A DNA stretch of 28,720 bases from Priapulus caudatus (lineage: Eukaryota > Priapulida > Priapulimorpha > Priapulimorphida > Priapulidae): the NCBI RefSeq assembly GCF_000485595.1, contig NW_014577144.1, positions 392,361 to 421,080 on the forward strand. Direction: 5' to 3'. Both the position numbers and the translations under genes were made by a program. Below are positions 9,930 to 19,766 of this stretch, one piece after another; positions within the stretch are counted from its first letter, which is position 1; each line of letters opens with the position of its first letter. Below the pieces are notes generated by a model, which did not search any database, was not told the DNA's origin, and saw only the letters and a list, made by a program, of their open reading frames with translations.

Positions 9930-10910
9930 TCTACAGAGAATATACGAGTAGCCAAGAAGTGGTATTACCAGGTGTAACACCAGGTACTATAAGCTGTCGT
10001 TGTAGCTACATAGCTCAACTAACTTTGTAATTTAATCAGATGATGTATGCTAGATTTTAGTCTATCAAGCTGCAACGCGCGTTGTATCGCTGGCCATGTG
10101 CAAGTTATTCAAGCATGTTATAACATCACATGTAAATGAACGGTTGAGCGAACAGTATGTCATGATATCACGAGATATTGTTATGGTTTGTCACATATCC
10201 AGATGTAATAGATCTGCTGGTGTTTAAATCGTTTGTAATTTGTATTGGCTCTTTACCCGGTCTTCATTCCTCTGTGACGTCATTATATGCGCCAGCGTCA
10301 TGGAATAACGAGTCAAATACTCATCTATAAAACAACACACACACATAAATTATTTAAAAAAATGAAGAATAACATAACCGGTAGGTGTGTGATCTCAACG
10401 TTAAATATGTTATTTAAAAAAATCCATTTGATAAAGGTCTACCTCACAGCTTTTTAGATCATCTAAGACACATATCGCCACCTTCTGGCGTATTTGAATT
10501 AGTGATATGTCAGTCAGGGCTTCCTATGACTGATCAAGAGAGGCATCAAGGTTAATTTTTCATGCCAAGCTCTTTCAACTATTTACTATCCATTGTAAAC
10601 ATTCAATAATTCAAAAATCTTAATAAAATCACCGAAGGGTGTATGCTATCTAATTAAAAAAATAACGCAATAAAATTATATTTCATACATTTGATAAAGC
10701 ATAGCTTTGTATCTGATCTAGGACACATCGACATCCACTTGCGGATTTAAATTAAATTGGTGAGATGTTAGCAAGCGCTCCTCAACTATTATTATCGAGG
10801 GGCATTAAAAAATCTCGCTTAATTTCGGTTATATTTGGCAACAGCGAAGACAGCTCTACCGCTATGCTACAGGGAAATTTGGTACAAGTAGGCACTTTAT
10901 GATTAATATA
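9930..10910. repeat. Intergenic DNA with a diverged ~240 bp tandem duplication
   Basis: Two diverged copies lie at about 10405-10560 and 10645-10815. Each has a TTTGATAAAG start, a GATCTA-GACACAT block, a GCGTATTTGAATTA-like block and a GAGGCAT end. No coding potential is recognised. Left of them is unique AT-rich sequence. Confidence 0.55.
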
Positions 10911-12085
10911 TCCAGTCAGTACACAATCTGGCTACGTTACTGTTTTAGCGCATGCGGAATATCTCACGAGAGGAGTTATATTTTGTGCTGAAAATGCATT
11001 TAATACGGTAAGGGGGTATCTCAGCATAGGTTTATGTAATAAATTCTCATCAGTAGACCAGTGTTTATAATTTGGAGAGCGCCCTAGCCAGTAGAGTGCA
11101 AAACAACTACTTCATCCCCGCCCGCCCTTTCCCTTGTCTCCCTTGTAGCACGTTCAGCCTCCTTCTTCTTTCACCGCCCCTTGGCTGTCTTCCCTGCCAC
11201 CTTCCCTCAGTCTCTCACCCCTCTCTCTCCTGCAGCAAGCTATATTACGAACTTTTATTTAGGCCGTACTGCACGTCTGAAACAGTGCTCGCGCATGCGC
11301 AATATCTCCCAAAAAAAGAATATATTTGCCAAATTTATGAATTTAAAATGAAGAGAGTTTATTCCAGCATAGATTTCTATAATAATATTCCATCAGTAGA
11401 CCTCACTTATGAAATAGGAAGCAGACCTTGTATGTAAGGTATCCGCTGCATAGACCAGTCAGTACACAATCTGGCTACGTTACTGTTTCAGCGCATGCGG
11501 AATATCTCACGAGAGGAATCATATTTTGTACTGAAAATTTATTTAATATGGTCAGGGGGTATCTCAGCATAGGTTTCTGTAATAAATTCTCATCAGTATA
11601 GAGATGTGTTTCTAATTAGGTGAGCGCCCCAGCCAGTAGTGTGCAAAAGTACTACTTCATCCCCGCCCGCCCTTTCCCTTGTCTCCCTTGTCGCACGCTC
11701 AGCCTCCTTCTTCTTCCACCGCCACTCGGCTGTCTTTCCCGCCTCCTTCCCTCAGTCTCTCACCCCTCTCTCTCCTGCAGCAAGCTATATTAAGAATTTT
11801 TATTTAGGCCGTACTGCACGTCTGAAACAGTGCTCGTGCATGCGCAATATCTCACAAAAAGAAGAATATTTTTGCCAAAATTATGAATTTAAAATGAAGA
11901 GAGCTTATCCCAGCATAGATTTCTGTAATAATATTCCATCAGTAGACCTCACTTTTGAAATAGGAAGCAGACCTTGCATGTAAAGTCTCCGCTGCATAAA
12001 CCAGTCAGTACACAATCTGGCTACGTTACTGTTTTAGCGCATGCGGAATATCTCACGAGAGGAGTTATATTTTGTGCTGAAATTC
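10911..12085 (+). repeat. R545 array: 3' half, full monomer, 3'-truncated monomer
   Basis: A 3' half (10911-11057) is followed head-to-tail by a full monomer (junction at 11065) and by one starting at 11610, a period of 545 bp. The latter stops at GTGCTGAAATT (12085). The perfect palindrome GCGCATGCGC is at 11291-11300; in the next monomer it is mutated to GTGCATGCGC. Similarity between units looks above 90 percent by eye. Confidence 0.87.
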
Positions 12086-12170
12086 CTCAAAAAAATTCTT
12101 AGTTGAGGAACATATGAACCCAGATTTGATACCCAAAAATGTCTTTCATAATTTGCAGATAAATGTGCAT

Positions 12171-12326
12171 AAGCCTCCTGACTATATTAGTTTATACTTT
12201 AATAGAGCCACATGTTGCCACCAGTATACAGTTATTAATACGATATATAAGCCTCCTGACTATATTAGTTTATACTTTAATAGAGCCACATGTTGCCACC
12301 AGTATACAGTTATTAATACGATATAT
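12171..12326 (+). repeat. 78 bp perfect tandem duplication
   Basis: Units 12171-12248 and 12249-12326 look identical. The duplication length is a multiple of three, so two frames stay open through both units and give a repeated 26-residue peptide. The AT-rich sequence and lack of splice or domain signals argue against coding. Confidence 0.9.
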
Positions 12327-12672
12327 ATGCCTATATATATTCTAACGATTCTATTTTTTATGTTCGCATTAGAATGTTAACGTAGTTGTTCCCGTATCCT
12401 TTTCCAATTGTTTACACAATTTTATACTGGCAAGTTTAACATACATTGACATAATGCTATTTACACGTTTCACCAATTATTTCCGTGAACACCTGCCTTC
12501 TTTGCCCACCTTAACTGACCCTTTTCTATACACAACACAGTGAAAAGGACCCATGACTGCTGATCATAACATTATATTACAGTTATGTTAAGGTTATTGT
12601 TACGGTCAAGGTTGTGAGGGTAACTGTCGTTTTTTACGGGAGGAGAGAGGGGTTAGTGGGGCAGTTACTGTT
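12327..12672. other. Unassigned spacer within the R545 array
   Basis: AT-rich unique DNA followed by a G-rich stretch (about 12638-12660) leading into the hexamer array; no gene recognised. Confidence 0.4.
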
Positions 12673-12800
12673 ATGGTTAGACTTGGTGTTAAGGGTAGGG
12701 TTAGGGTTAGGGTTAGTGTTAGGGTTATATTGATTTGTGATATAGGGTTAGTTAGAGTTAGAGTTAAAGTTAGAGTTAGAGTTAGAGATAGAGTTAGAGT
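12673..12800 (+). repeat. Degenerate telomere-like hexamer array
   Basis: GGGTTAGGGTTAGGGTTAG near 12697-12716 grades into GTTAGAGTTAGA-type units up to about 12800. It joins directly onto an R545 monomer that lacks its first ~120 bp. It is a short interstitial array, not a chromosome end. Open frames here only translate the repeats. Confidence 0.8.
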
Positions 12801-12802
12801 TG

Positions 12803-13727
12803 AAGCCTCCTTCTTCTTCCACCGCCCTCGGCTGTCTTTCCTGCCACCTTCCCTCAGTCTCTCACTCCTCTCTCTCCTGCAGCAAGCTATATTACGTACT
12901 TTTATTTAGGCCGCACTGCACGTCTGAAACGGTGCTCGCGCATGCGCAATATCTCACAAGAAGAAGAATATTTTTGCCAAAATTATGAATTTAAAATGAA
13001 CAGAGCTTATCCCAACATAGATTTCTATAATAATATTCCACCAGTAGACCTCACTTTTGAAATAGGAAGCAGACCTTGCATGTAAGGTCTCCGCTGCATA
13101 AACCAGTCAGTACACAATCTGGCTACGTTACTATTTTAGCGCATGCGGAATATCTCGAGAGGAGATACATTTTGTGCTGAAAATGCATTTAATATGGTCA
13201 GGGGGTATCTCAGCATAGGTTTATGTAATAAATTCTTATCAGTAGACCTGTGTTTATAATTAGCAAAGCGCCCTAGTCAGTAGGGTGCAAAACTACTACT
13301 TCATCCCCGCCCGCCCTTCCCCTTGTCTTCCTTGTCGCACGCTCAGCCTCCTTCTTCTTCCACCGCCTCTCGGCTGTCTTCCCTGCCACCTTTCCTCAGT
13401 CTCTCACCGTTCTCTCTCGCAGCAAGCTATATTACGTACTTTTATTGAGGCCGTACTGTACGTCTGAAACGGTGCTCGCGCATGCGCAACATCTCCCACG
13501 AAGAAGAATATATTTGCCAAAATTATGAATTTAAAATGAAGAGAGCTTATCCCAGCATAGATTTCTATGATAATATTCTATCGGTAGACCTCACTTATGA
13601 AATAGGAAGCAGACCTTGTATGTAAGGTATCCGCTGCATAAACCAGTCAGTACACAATCTGGCTACGTTACTGTTTTAGCGCATGCGGAATATCTCACGA
13701 GAGGAGTTATATTTTGTGCTGAAATTA
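12803..13727 (+). repeat. R545 array: 5'-truncated then 3'-truncated monomer
   Basis: The first monomer begins inside the pyrimidine tract (GCCTCCTTCTTCTTCCACC). The second starts at the TTATAATTA junction at 13254 and stops at GTGCTGAAATT, exactly where the monomer ending at 12085 stops. Palindromes GCGCATGCGC are at 12938-12947 and 13478-13487. The THAP transposon fragment abuts the end. Confidence 0.87.
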
Positions 13728-14818
13728 TAGACCTTGTGCAGTGACGTCATATTATTTGATGTTCTATTGTTTCCCCGACATTTTGGTGATCACTTGACAG
13801 ACCGTACGCCACACTGAGACAGGCAGCATTTCGTATTTCTTCAAATTCTTGGTAAAACTAGGCCCTACTGTCAGCTTTATGGCGTGTTGTGTGGCAGTTG
13901 GGTGCTCTAATAGGGCAAGTATGAAAGGTATAGCATTCTACCGGTTTCCAACGGATAGAGAACGTCGAAACAGCTGGATAACTGCTGTGCGTCGGGAGAA
14001 TTGGTCACCAACCACGCATTCAAGGTTATGCTGTAAACACTTCATATCAGGTAGGTGATGAAATGTCAGTCAAGTGACACACATGTAGTGATGTACATAC
14101 ATTCCCATGACTGGCCTTGCTGATAGCATGTCCAATGGCATTTTGATAGCCTTGTTGATATTTTATATTTATACTATAGTCCAGATTCCAATATGGAATA
14201 ATTACTAAACTCTAAATTAGGGGTGAGATGAGGATAGTATTGTTACGGCAATACTAGCCACAAGTTCCCATCTCGCTTAACACTACGTGGCGAGAGGCCC
14301 GTAACTAGTCCGCCGTGTAACTAGTCGGAGAGCCTGGTCGGTTTACGGCAATACGTGCAGGGAGTGCAGTTGCTTATAAAAGCCTAGAAAAAGCCATGCT
14401 GCCACCAATTTTAAGCTGTACTATCCCATTACTGAAATCCTTGATCTGTCCCCAAAATGCTAGTGGTAGTAACTTGACATTTAGGAATAATCAGGTAATA
14501 CGTATAATGTATGTTTTTTTTTCACTCAGGTGTGAAGAGCAATAATTCCCTGTCACCAGATTATGTGCCATCTGTATTCGCACATACAAGATCTCCACAG
14601 AAAAGAGCTGGTTTACTGGCTGCAGAATCTCATGAGAGGAGAACCAGCATGAAAAGGAGAAAAATTGAGCAAGTATGTAGGTGTACATATGTATAGTGTG
14701 TTGGATAATTAAACTTGACAGAATTTCTGTGATAAAAAGTAAAAACCAACTTAAACATGCAAGGGGGTTAGGCTATATTTTTAGATATATTTTGGTTTAT
14801 TCACTCATGAAGAAACTT
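13724..14818 (+). mobile_element. Truncated copy of the THAP-DDE transposon, left end only
   Basis: The sequence from TATAGACCTTGTGCAGTGAC to TTCACTCATGAAGAAACT matches 19616-20690 closely over two exons and two introns. It then diverges completely, so the DDE exon and the right end are absent. The common left boundary in two unrelated flanks marks the real left terminus of the element; its terminal ~25 bp include TGACGTCA. No matching right terminal repeat is present nearby. Confidence 0.85.
13879..14672 (+). pseudogene. THAP DNA-binding exons of a truncated transposase gene
   Basis: Exon 1 (13879-14050) and exon 2 (14530-14672) join in phase 1 to give 105 residues. The ATG gives MACCVAVGCSNRASMKGIAF, the first zinc-ligand cysteines of a THAP domain. 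The conserved W follows (SWITAVRRENW), then CCKHF with the last Cys and His. Across the splice comes SNNSLSPDYVPSVFA, the family's AVPTF-type end, then a basic tail. Both splice sites are good (GTAGGT; a T-rich tract before CAG; GTATGT). THAP is a C2CH zinc finger that binds transposon ends. The frame here is intact, whereas the same exon at 19767 is not. With no DDE exon it cannot encode a transposase; a short DNA-binding protein is possible if transcribed. Confidence 0.8.
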
Positions 14819-15636
14819 GACCGGCACCCATCCGGATATGGGATTTGGCCGGATATGAGAGTTATGCTCAAATACAGCATTTCTATGCAGTTCAGTAGGG
14901 GTTATGCATGTGATAATGTATTTACTCGTTGCTACGATTGATTATTTGTAACAAACTGTCGTGTTTTATGGTTTATATGAAATGGAAATAAAATAAAATG
15001 AATTTTACCACTTCGGTTTATGTTTATTTCTTTTGTACTGAGATCTAGGGCTGTAACGATCGATACACTTGCGGCGTTGTATGCCTAGGGCTGTTACATG
15101 TGCGCGGCAGCGGCGACTTTGATTGAAGTACGGGGCTCGATCGATTGCGAGTGCGTAGCGAGGTAGCGCGTTTCACTAACGTCCGCTAGTAAAAGTTGTT
15201 CGTTAACGGACGAGAGTTGTCCGGAGGCTTAGCGGACAACACACACACGCACGCACGCACGCACGCACGCACGCACACATTTTTGTTCATTCATATAGTA
15301 TACAATGTATATATCTTTTATTCCTTGATAGTTTTTACAGCATCAACAAGTGAGTATGTATTCGTGAAATATTCGTATTAATATGGCCGTATATTTATAC
15401 AATCATGTACATGTACATGGGCGTTTGCTATTACGGTAAGTGTGTTTGTTTTGTGCATGTGATAGCTGTGCGCTCTTACGATAATCAATGTGTACATCGC
15501 GCGAGAATTGTTTGTACATGGCGCGAGTTTTGAGCGAGCTTTGAGCGAGATTTTTAGGTGGAAATGAATGAAAAAACAAAGAACATACACTGCGAGATCG
15601 CGGCCGGATAACGGATGGCCGGATAAAGGAGGGCAG

Positions 15637-15698
<62 letters not shown>

Positions 15699-15790
15699 TA
15701 TACCAGCAATCTTTGCTCTCAATATACTCTCAATTCGATTAGCTGTCGAGAGGCGACCTGTGATCCCAAGTCAGTTAGCAAGACACTTGG
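14819..15790. other. Intergenic DNA with microsatellites
   Basis: This stretch holds (CACG)n at about 15239-15280 and (AT)n at 15640-15703, with unique AT-rich DNA and a GC-richer patch at 15090-15180. A duplicated GAGCGAG-TTTGAGCGAG motif lies near 15525-15550. A TATAAA at about 15796 precedes the sphingomyelinase start by only ~40 bases. No gene is recognised. Confidence 0.5.
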
Positions 15791-15836
15791 TACATTATAA
15801 ACCAAATCTTAAGGTAATCTCATTAATAAAGCCAGC

Positions 15837-15933
15837 ATGACCGCCGCCTTCACTGCCACCGTCGCAGCGACATTGCTTATCGTTGTTACTCTTACTGAGC
15901 TCGTCTCTGCCAAGACACCACAGATGTGGATAG
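15837..15933 (+). CDS. Sphingomyelinase-C-like gene copy A, signal-peptide exon
   Basis: The ATG at 15837 opens 32 codons plus one base and ends at a GTATGA donor. The leader is a clear secretory signal: MTAAF, then a hydrophobic core ATVAATLLIVVTLTEL, with likely cleavage after VSA. The phase-1 end matches the phase needed by the catalytic exon at 17947. Strand, order and phase make it the first coding exon of that gene, secreting a neutral-sphingomyelinase-like enzyme. The intervening intron would be 2.0 kb. The pairing is inference and needs a transcript; the signal peptide itself is plain in the sequence. No equivalent exon exists near copy B. Confidence 0.65.
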
Positions 15934-17736
15934 GTATGACACACCTTCACCAATGTGGATCTCCACAAACTTTGTTGCATAGCGAAGGGCTATACTGGGT
16001 GGAGTTAGTTATGAATTAACGTGTCTGTCTTCATTGAAGCCAGGTACGAATAATTATGTAGATCTAGTAGACCTGGAATAAAAGCATGTCACGTAGACAT
16101 CAAAACCGCGACTATATCGCGCATAGCAAACTATCTAACTTGTGTTCAATTTAAAAGATAACTCCTAGCCCACTGGAATAGATTATTCGGGTAATATAAG
16201 AGTACGTTAAATGTTTGAAAAAACCATAAAATTAACCTGCACCAAACAGATTCGAAAACTAACCTAGTTGCTTCTCTCGAGCCGAATGAAAGTGATTGAA
16301 CTTCTCATATAACGTCGTTTAGTCTGTACTAATTATAGGCACGTGATCGTACACGTTCGAATTATGGTTACGTACTTAAGCACTTCAGGCAATGTGTAGT
16401 TAACTATTAAATGTGAACGTTACAAACATGGATTTATAAAAAACATAAATGACGTTTGATATCATTATCCACACACAAGGATTGATACAAGTATCACTAA
16501 GCTGAACGCTGAGCAGTGAACACAGTGCATACCGCGACCGAATACAAATGTGACAACCGTGACAATTTGAACATAGTTACAAGCAATTCATTCCGTACGG
16601 CTGACTAAGGACTTGCTGGCGGTGGCTTGGTTCTCTGGCCGTGCGACGTAAGTCGTGTCCCATTGGTTGTGTGACAGAAACGTGACGCTGAACGAACGAC
16701 GGACCTTTGACTGCGCAAATGATCGAATGCTCGAACTATCTCTCGTGTCCAAAGTCCGAGTGCCTATATGCGAGAAAGGGGCACGTCGTGACCGTTTGCA
16801 AGGCCGGCCGGTGAAGGCATTTCTCGTGTCATTTGTCACATTTGTCCTAATTGTCTGTCCTTGAGTGACAAGGGCGGAGTCTCTTGCATGCGTTGTCTGT
16901 CCACTATCTGTCATTGAGCAGTTGATGACCTCTGTGAGGTGAAGTGTTATTGTTCAATGCTCATTAGCGCCCTTCGCCCTTTTTATCGCCCTTCTCAATT
17001 GACGAGTTGAATTTCTTTCCTCCATTGATGATTAGAACTTCATTCCTTGGTTGATGTTTAGAACTTTATTTCTTGGTTGATGATTAGAACTTAATTCTTC
17101 AGTTGATGATTAGGACTTTATTTCTTGGTTGATGATTAGAATTTTATTCACTAGTTGATGATTTGATTGCTTAGTTGATTAATAGAACTTCATTCCTTAG
17201 TTGATGATTAGAAATTCATTCCTCAGTTGATTATTAGGACTTCATTCCTTATTTGATGATTAGGACTTCATTTCTCTGCTGATGATCAGAACTTCGTTTA
17301 TGCAATGGTCGTTATCTTGTTCTTATATGTCCTCGGGGGAGGGGGGGTTGAGTGAGTCGCTAAACGAGTTGCTTTCACTTGTCCTTGTCCAATTAGACGT
17401 TGGAATTTTATTGTGTTAGCTGCGTGAGCTAGTTCCCTACCTAGTTAATCTAGTTAATTACCCCGGCTACCAATGTCTGCGTATTATAGAGATACTGCTC
17501 TACTGGTTGGTTAAGAAATAGTTGCATTTGATAGTGTATAACTAGAATACTACACTACCATCCTGGCCGATAAAAGTGAACACAATGCATACCGCAATCG
17601 AATATATAGTGACAATTTGAACATATATGTACGGTACAAGCAATGCATTTTTAAGTAATGAATTACGTACGTATGCACGTGAATGCGCATGTACGTGAAT
17701 CGTTGAATGCACGTGTGGGTAGCAGTTCAGGCAACC
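15934..17736. repeat. Intron of copy A: 26 bp minisatellite and a diverged duplication
   Basis: About eleven units of TTGATGATTAGAACTTCATT-type sequence (26 bp period) occupy 17025-17300. A diverged ~85 bp duplication pairs 16517-16600 with 17578-17665 (shared GAACACA-TGCATACCGC and GTGACAATTTGAACATA). The rest is unique. Open frames at 16588-16914 on either strand show no domain. Confidence 0.65.
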
Positions 17737-17946
17737 GCCCTGCTTAGCAGAAAGCTTAAGCATGCGCCTGCGTCACTCTCTAGTATAAGTATTTGTATTG
17801 TACTATCTAACACCTATCGTCACACATGATACAGGCACCGCTCTGCGTGGCAGAGAGCTAACGCACGCGCCTCTTGCCATCTCTACTATAGCTATTTGTA
17901 TTACTATCATCTAACTATAATTGACTCTCCTCTCTAACACATGCAG
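17737..17946 (+). repeat. Tandem acceptor-like units before the copy A catalytic exon
   Basis: Two ~100 bp units end in an AG followed by an exon-like GCACCGCTCTGCG start (17731 and about 17835), before the true acceptor at 17946. Each carries an AAGCATGCGCC/ACGCACGCGCC block and TATTTGTATT-ACTATC. The block from 17737 onward is repeated, with one extra unit, at 27157-27466. Confidence 0.75.
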
Positions 17947-19006
17947 GCACCGCTCGGACTGCGACGTCCAGCCAGCCGACTGCGAGTTGTTCGGCTTTAA
18001 CTACGTGCGCTCGGAGACACGGGACTGCGTCAGCGGACCGACGTGCTGTGCGCGGCGCCGCTGCAGTGCGCGCCACACGTACCGTCCCCGTCAACGAGCT
18101 ACACGTGATGACGTACACATATTCGACCTCGGATACCGCTTCTCGCACACGGGACAGATCCAGCGCACGTGCCGCATTCCGGCGGCCATCGCGCCGCGAC
18201 CACGCCCACGTCGACGTCATCGTCTTCGAAAGGTGTTCGTGTTCGGCTGCTGGCCGGAGAGAAGCGTTTCCCTGCGCGACCTCCTCCTCTTCTACGGCTT
18301 CCCGTATTTCACGCGCAGCACGTCGGCGACGACGCGGCGGCGGCCGGGCGAGCCGAACATCAAGGTGATGAATGGCGGAGTGATGATAGCGTCCGTCACC
18401 CGATCGTCGCCGAGGCGGAGTACGAATACGTCGCCTTAGAGAACGACGCCTACCAGCGCAAGGGCGTCATGTACGCGCGCGTGCGCAAGTCGTCGCGCTC
18501 CGAGGCGAAGACGTACCACGTGTTCGGTCGCCATGCGCAGCACAACAACAGCTCGAGACAGATCGAAATTCGTAAGGATCAGGCGTTCGAGTTTCGCGCT
18601 TCATCGCGACAGCAGGAAGATTCTGCCGACGAGCCGACGATCCTGGCGGAGACTTCAACATGGACTTCCTTCATGCACCCCCGGAAGTAATGCAACTACT
18701 AGAGGTACTCGACGCCGCAGCGCCACCTGTCGTCGGCGAGCGTCGCCGAGTTGGGGTCCGACAACGTGCTCGTGTCGGACGATGAACTGCGGCAGTTCCT
18801 TGATTACGTTCTGTACGACGTACGGGGCTTGCTGGCACGTACGCCGCGATGCACCTGGTGAAGCCGCGTTCTCAGCTCCCTTCAGAGTGTGCGTGCGCAG
18901 CCTGCGTTGCAGTACGTGTGGCCGGACGCGGTGAACTGCCTTGAGACGATCGCTATCAATGACTTTGAGTGATCATTACGCGGTCATCGGCAAGCTCGTA
19001 TATTGA
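17947..19006 (+). pseudogene. Sphingomyelinase-C-like catalytic exon, copy A, indel-ridden
   Basis: This is the homologue of the intact exon at 27467-28533. It is 1060 bp against 1067 bp and is interrupted by about twenty one- or two-base insertions and deletions, so the frame changes repeatedly and no long product can be read. Substitutions relative to copy B are far fewer than length changes. The first visible gap is near 17955 and others continue to about 18975, while the intron before and the 3' flank after (to 19053) are nearly clean. The endonuclease/exonuclease/phosphatase motifs are present but spread over different frames. Either the exon is dead, or the consensus is poor here; the indel-only pattern favours the latter. 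No reconstructed protein is given. Confidence 0.8.
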
Positions 19007-19161
19007 TTCACGTTTAATTCATAATAATTATTAACCACCTATTAGTCAATAATAGGCATCTCAATGAATAGTATAATTTTATATTCATTTTTGCGCCCAG
19101 CCTAATTACTAGGCAATCAAGAGTATATAAACGTTGGAGGTTTGTTGGAATATATTATGTG

Positions 19162-19201
<40 letters not shown>

Positions 19202-19211
19202 GGGTGGTGTG

Positions 19212-19242
<31 letters not shown>

Positions 19243-19615
19243 TTGTGTGTGTTGTGTGTTGGTGTGGTGTGCGCGTGCGTGCATGCGTGCGTGTGTGTAG
19301 GGGTAGATTTTGTGTATACCAGTGTTCTGTTCATCCTCAAGTTTCAGTCTACTTATGCGCGTGATTTTTGTGAGATGCAGCGATGACGTCATGTGAAGAA
19401 GCAGCGCAGCTGTAATAAACGCTTCTATAACCCGTGGATTTTGGATTTTTTACAAGCTCAAGACGCATCGCAATGCTCGCATTCTGGTAGCTTACAGTCT
19501 GAGTGTTTACCATCGAAACGCAAACATCGGAGTGAAAGACAAAAGGCTTTTAAGCGATATGCAGTAATATAATTTAACACAAGCAGCGCTTCTCATTCGG
19601 AAAAAAACGTCGCAT
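19007..19615. other. 3' flank of copy A, (GT)n tract and spacer
   Basis: The first ~47 bases match the 3' flank of copy B. A long impure (GT)n tract fills about 19157-19300. An AATAAA at 19413-19418 is a possible polyadenylation signal for copy A. The transposon's left end follows at about 19616. Confidence 0.55.
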
Positions 19616-19766
19616 ATAGACCTTGTGCAGTGACGTCATATTATTTGATGTTCTATTGTTTCCCCGACATTTTGGTGATCACTTGACAGACCGTACGCAC
19701 ACTGAGACAGGAGCAGATTTCGTATTCTTCAAATTCTTGGTAAAACTAGGCCCTACTGTCAGCTTT

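Noticed and set aside
12114-12380. 88-codon frame with a repeated 26-residue peptide
   Set aside because: Produced by the 78 bp tandem duplication; a second frame is equally open, and there are no splice or domain signals.
18169-18934. Several 100-170 codon frames in copy A of the sphingomyelinase exon
   Set aside because: They are fragments or out-of-frame readings of one indel-ridden exon; alignment with copy B explains them all.
17947-19006. Calling copy A a definite pseudogene
   Set aside because: The near absence of substitutions, and the same indel pattern in the adjacent transposon end, leave sequence error as a strong alternative.
19117-19392. Cys-Val and Thr-His rich frames on both strands
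   Set aside because: Translation of the impure (GT)n tract.
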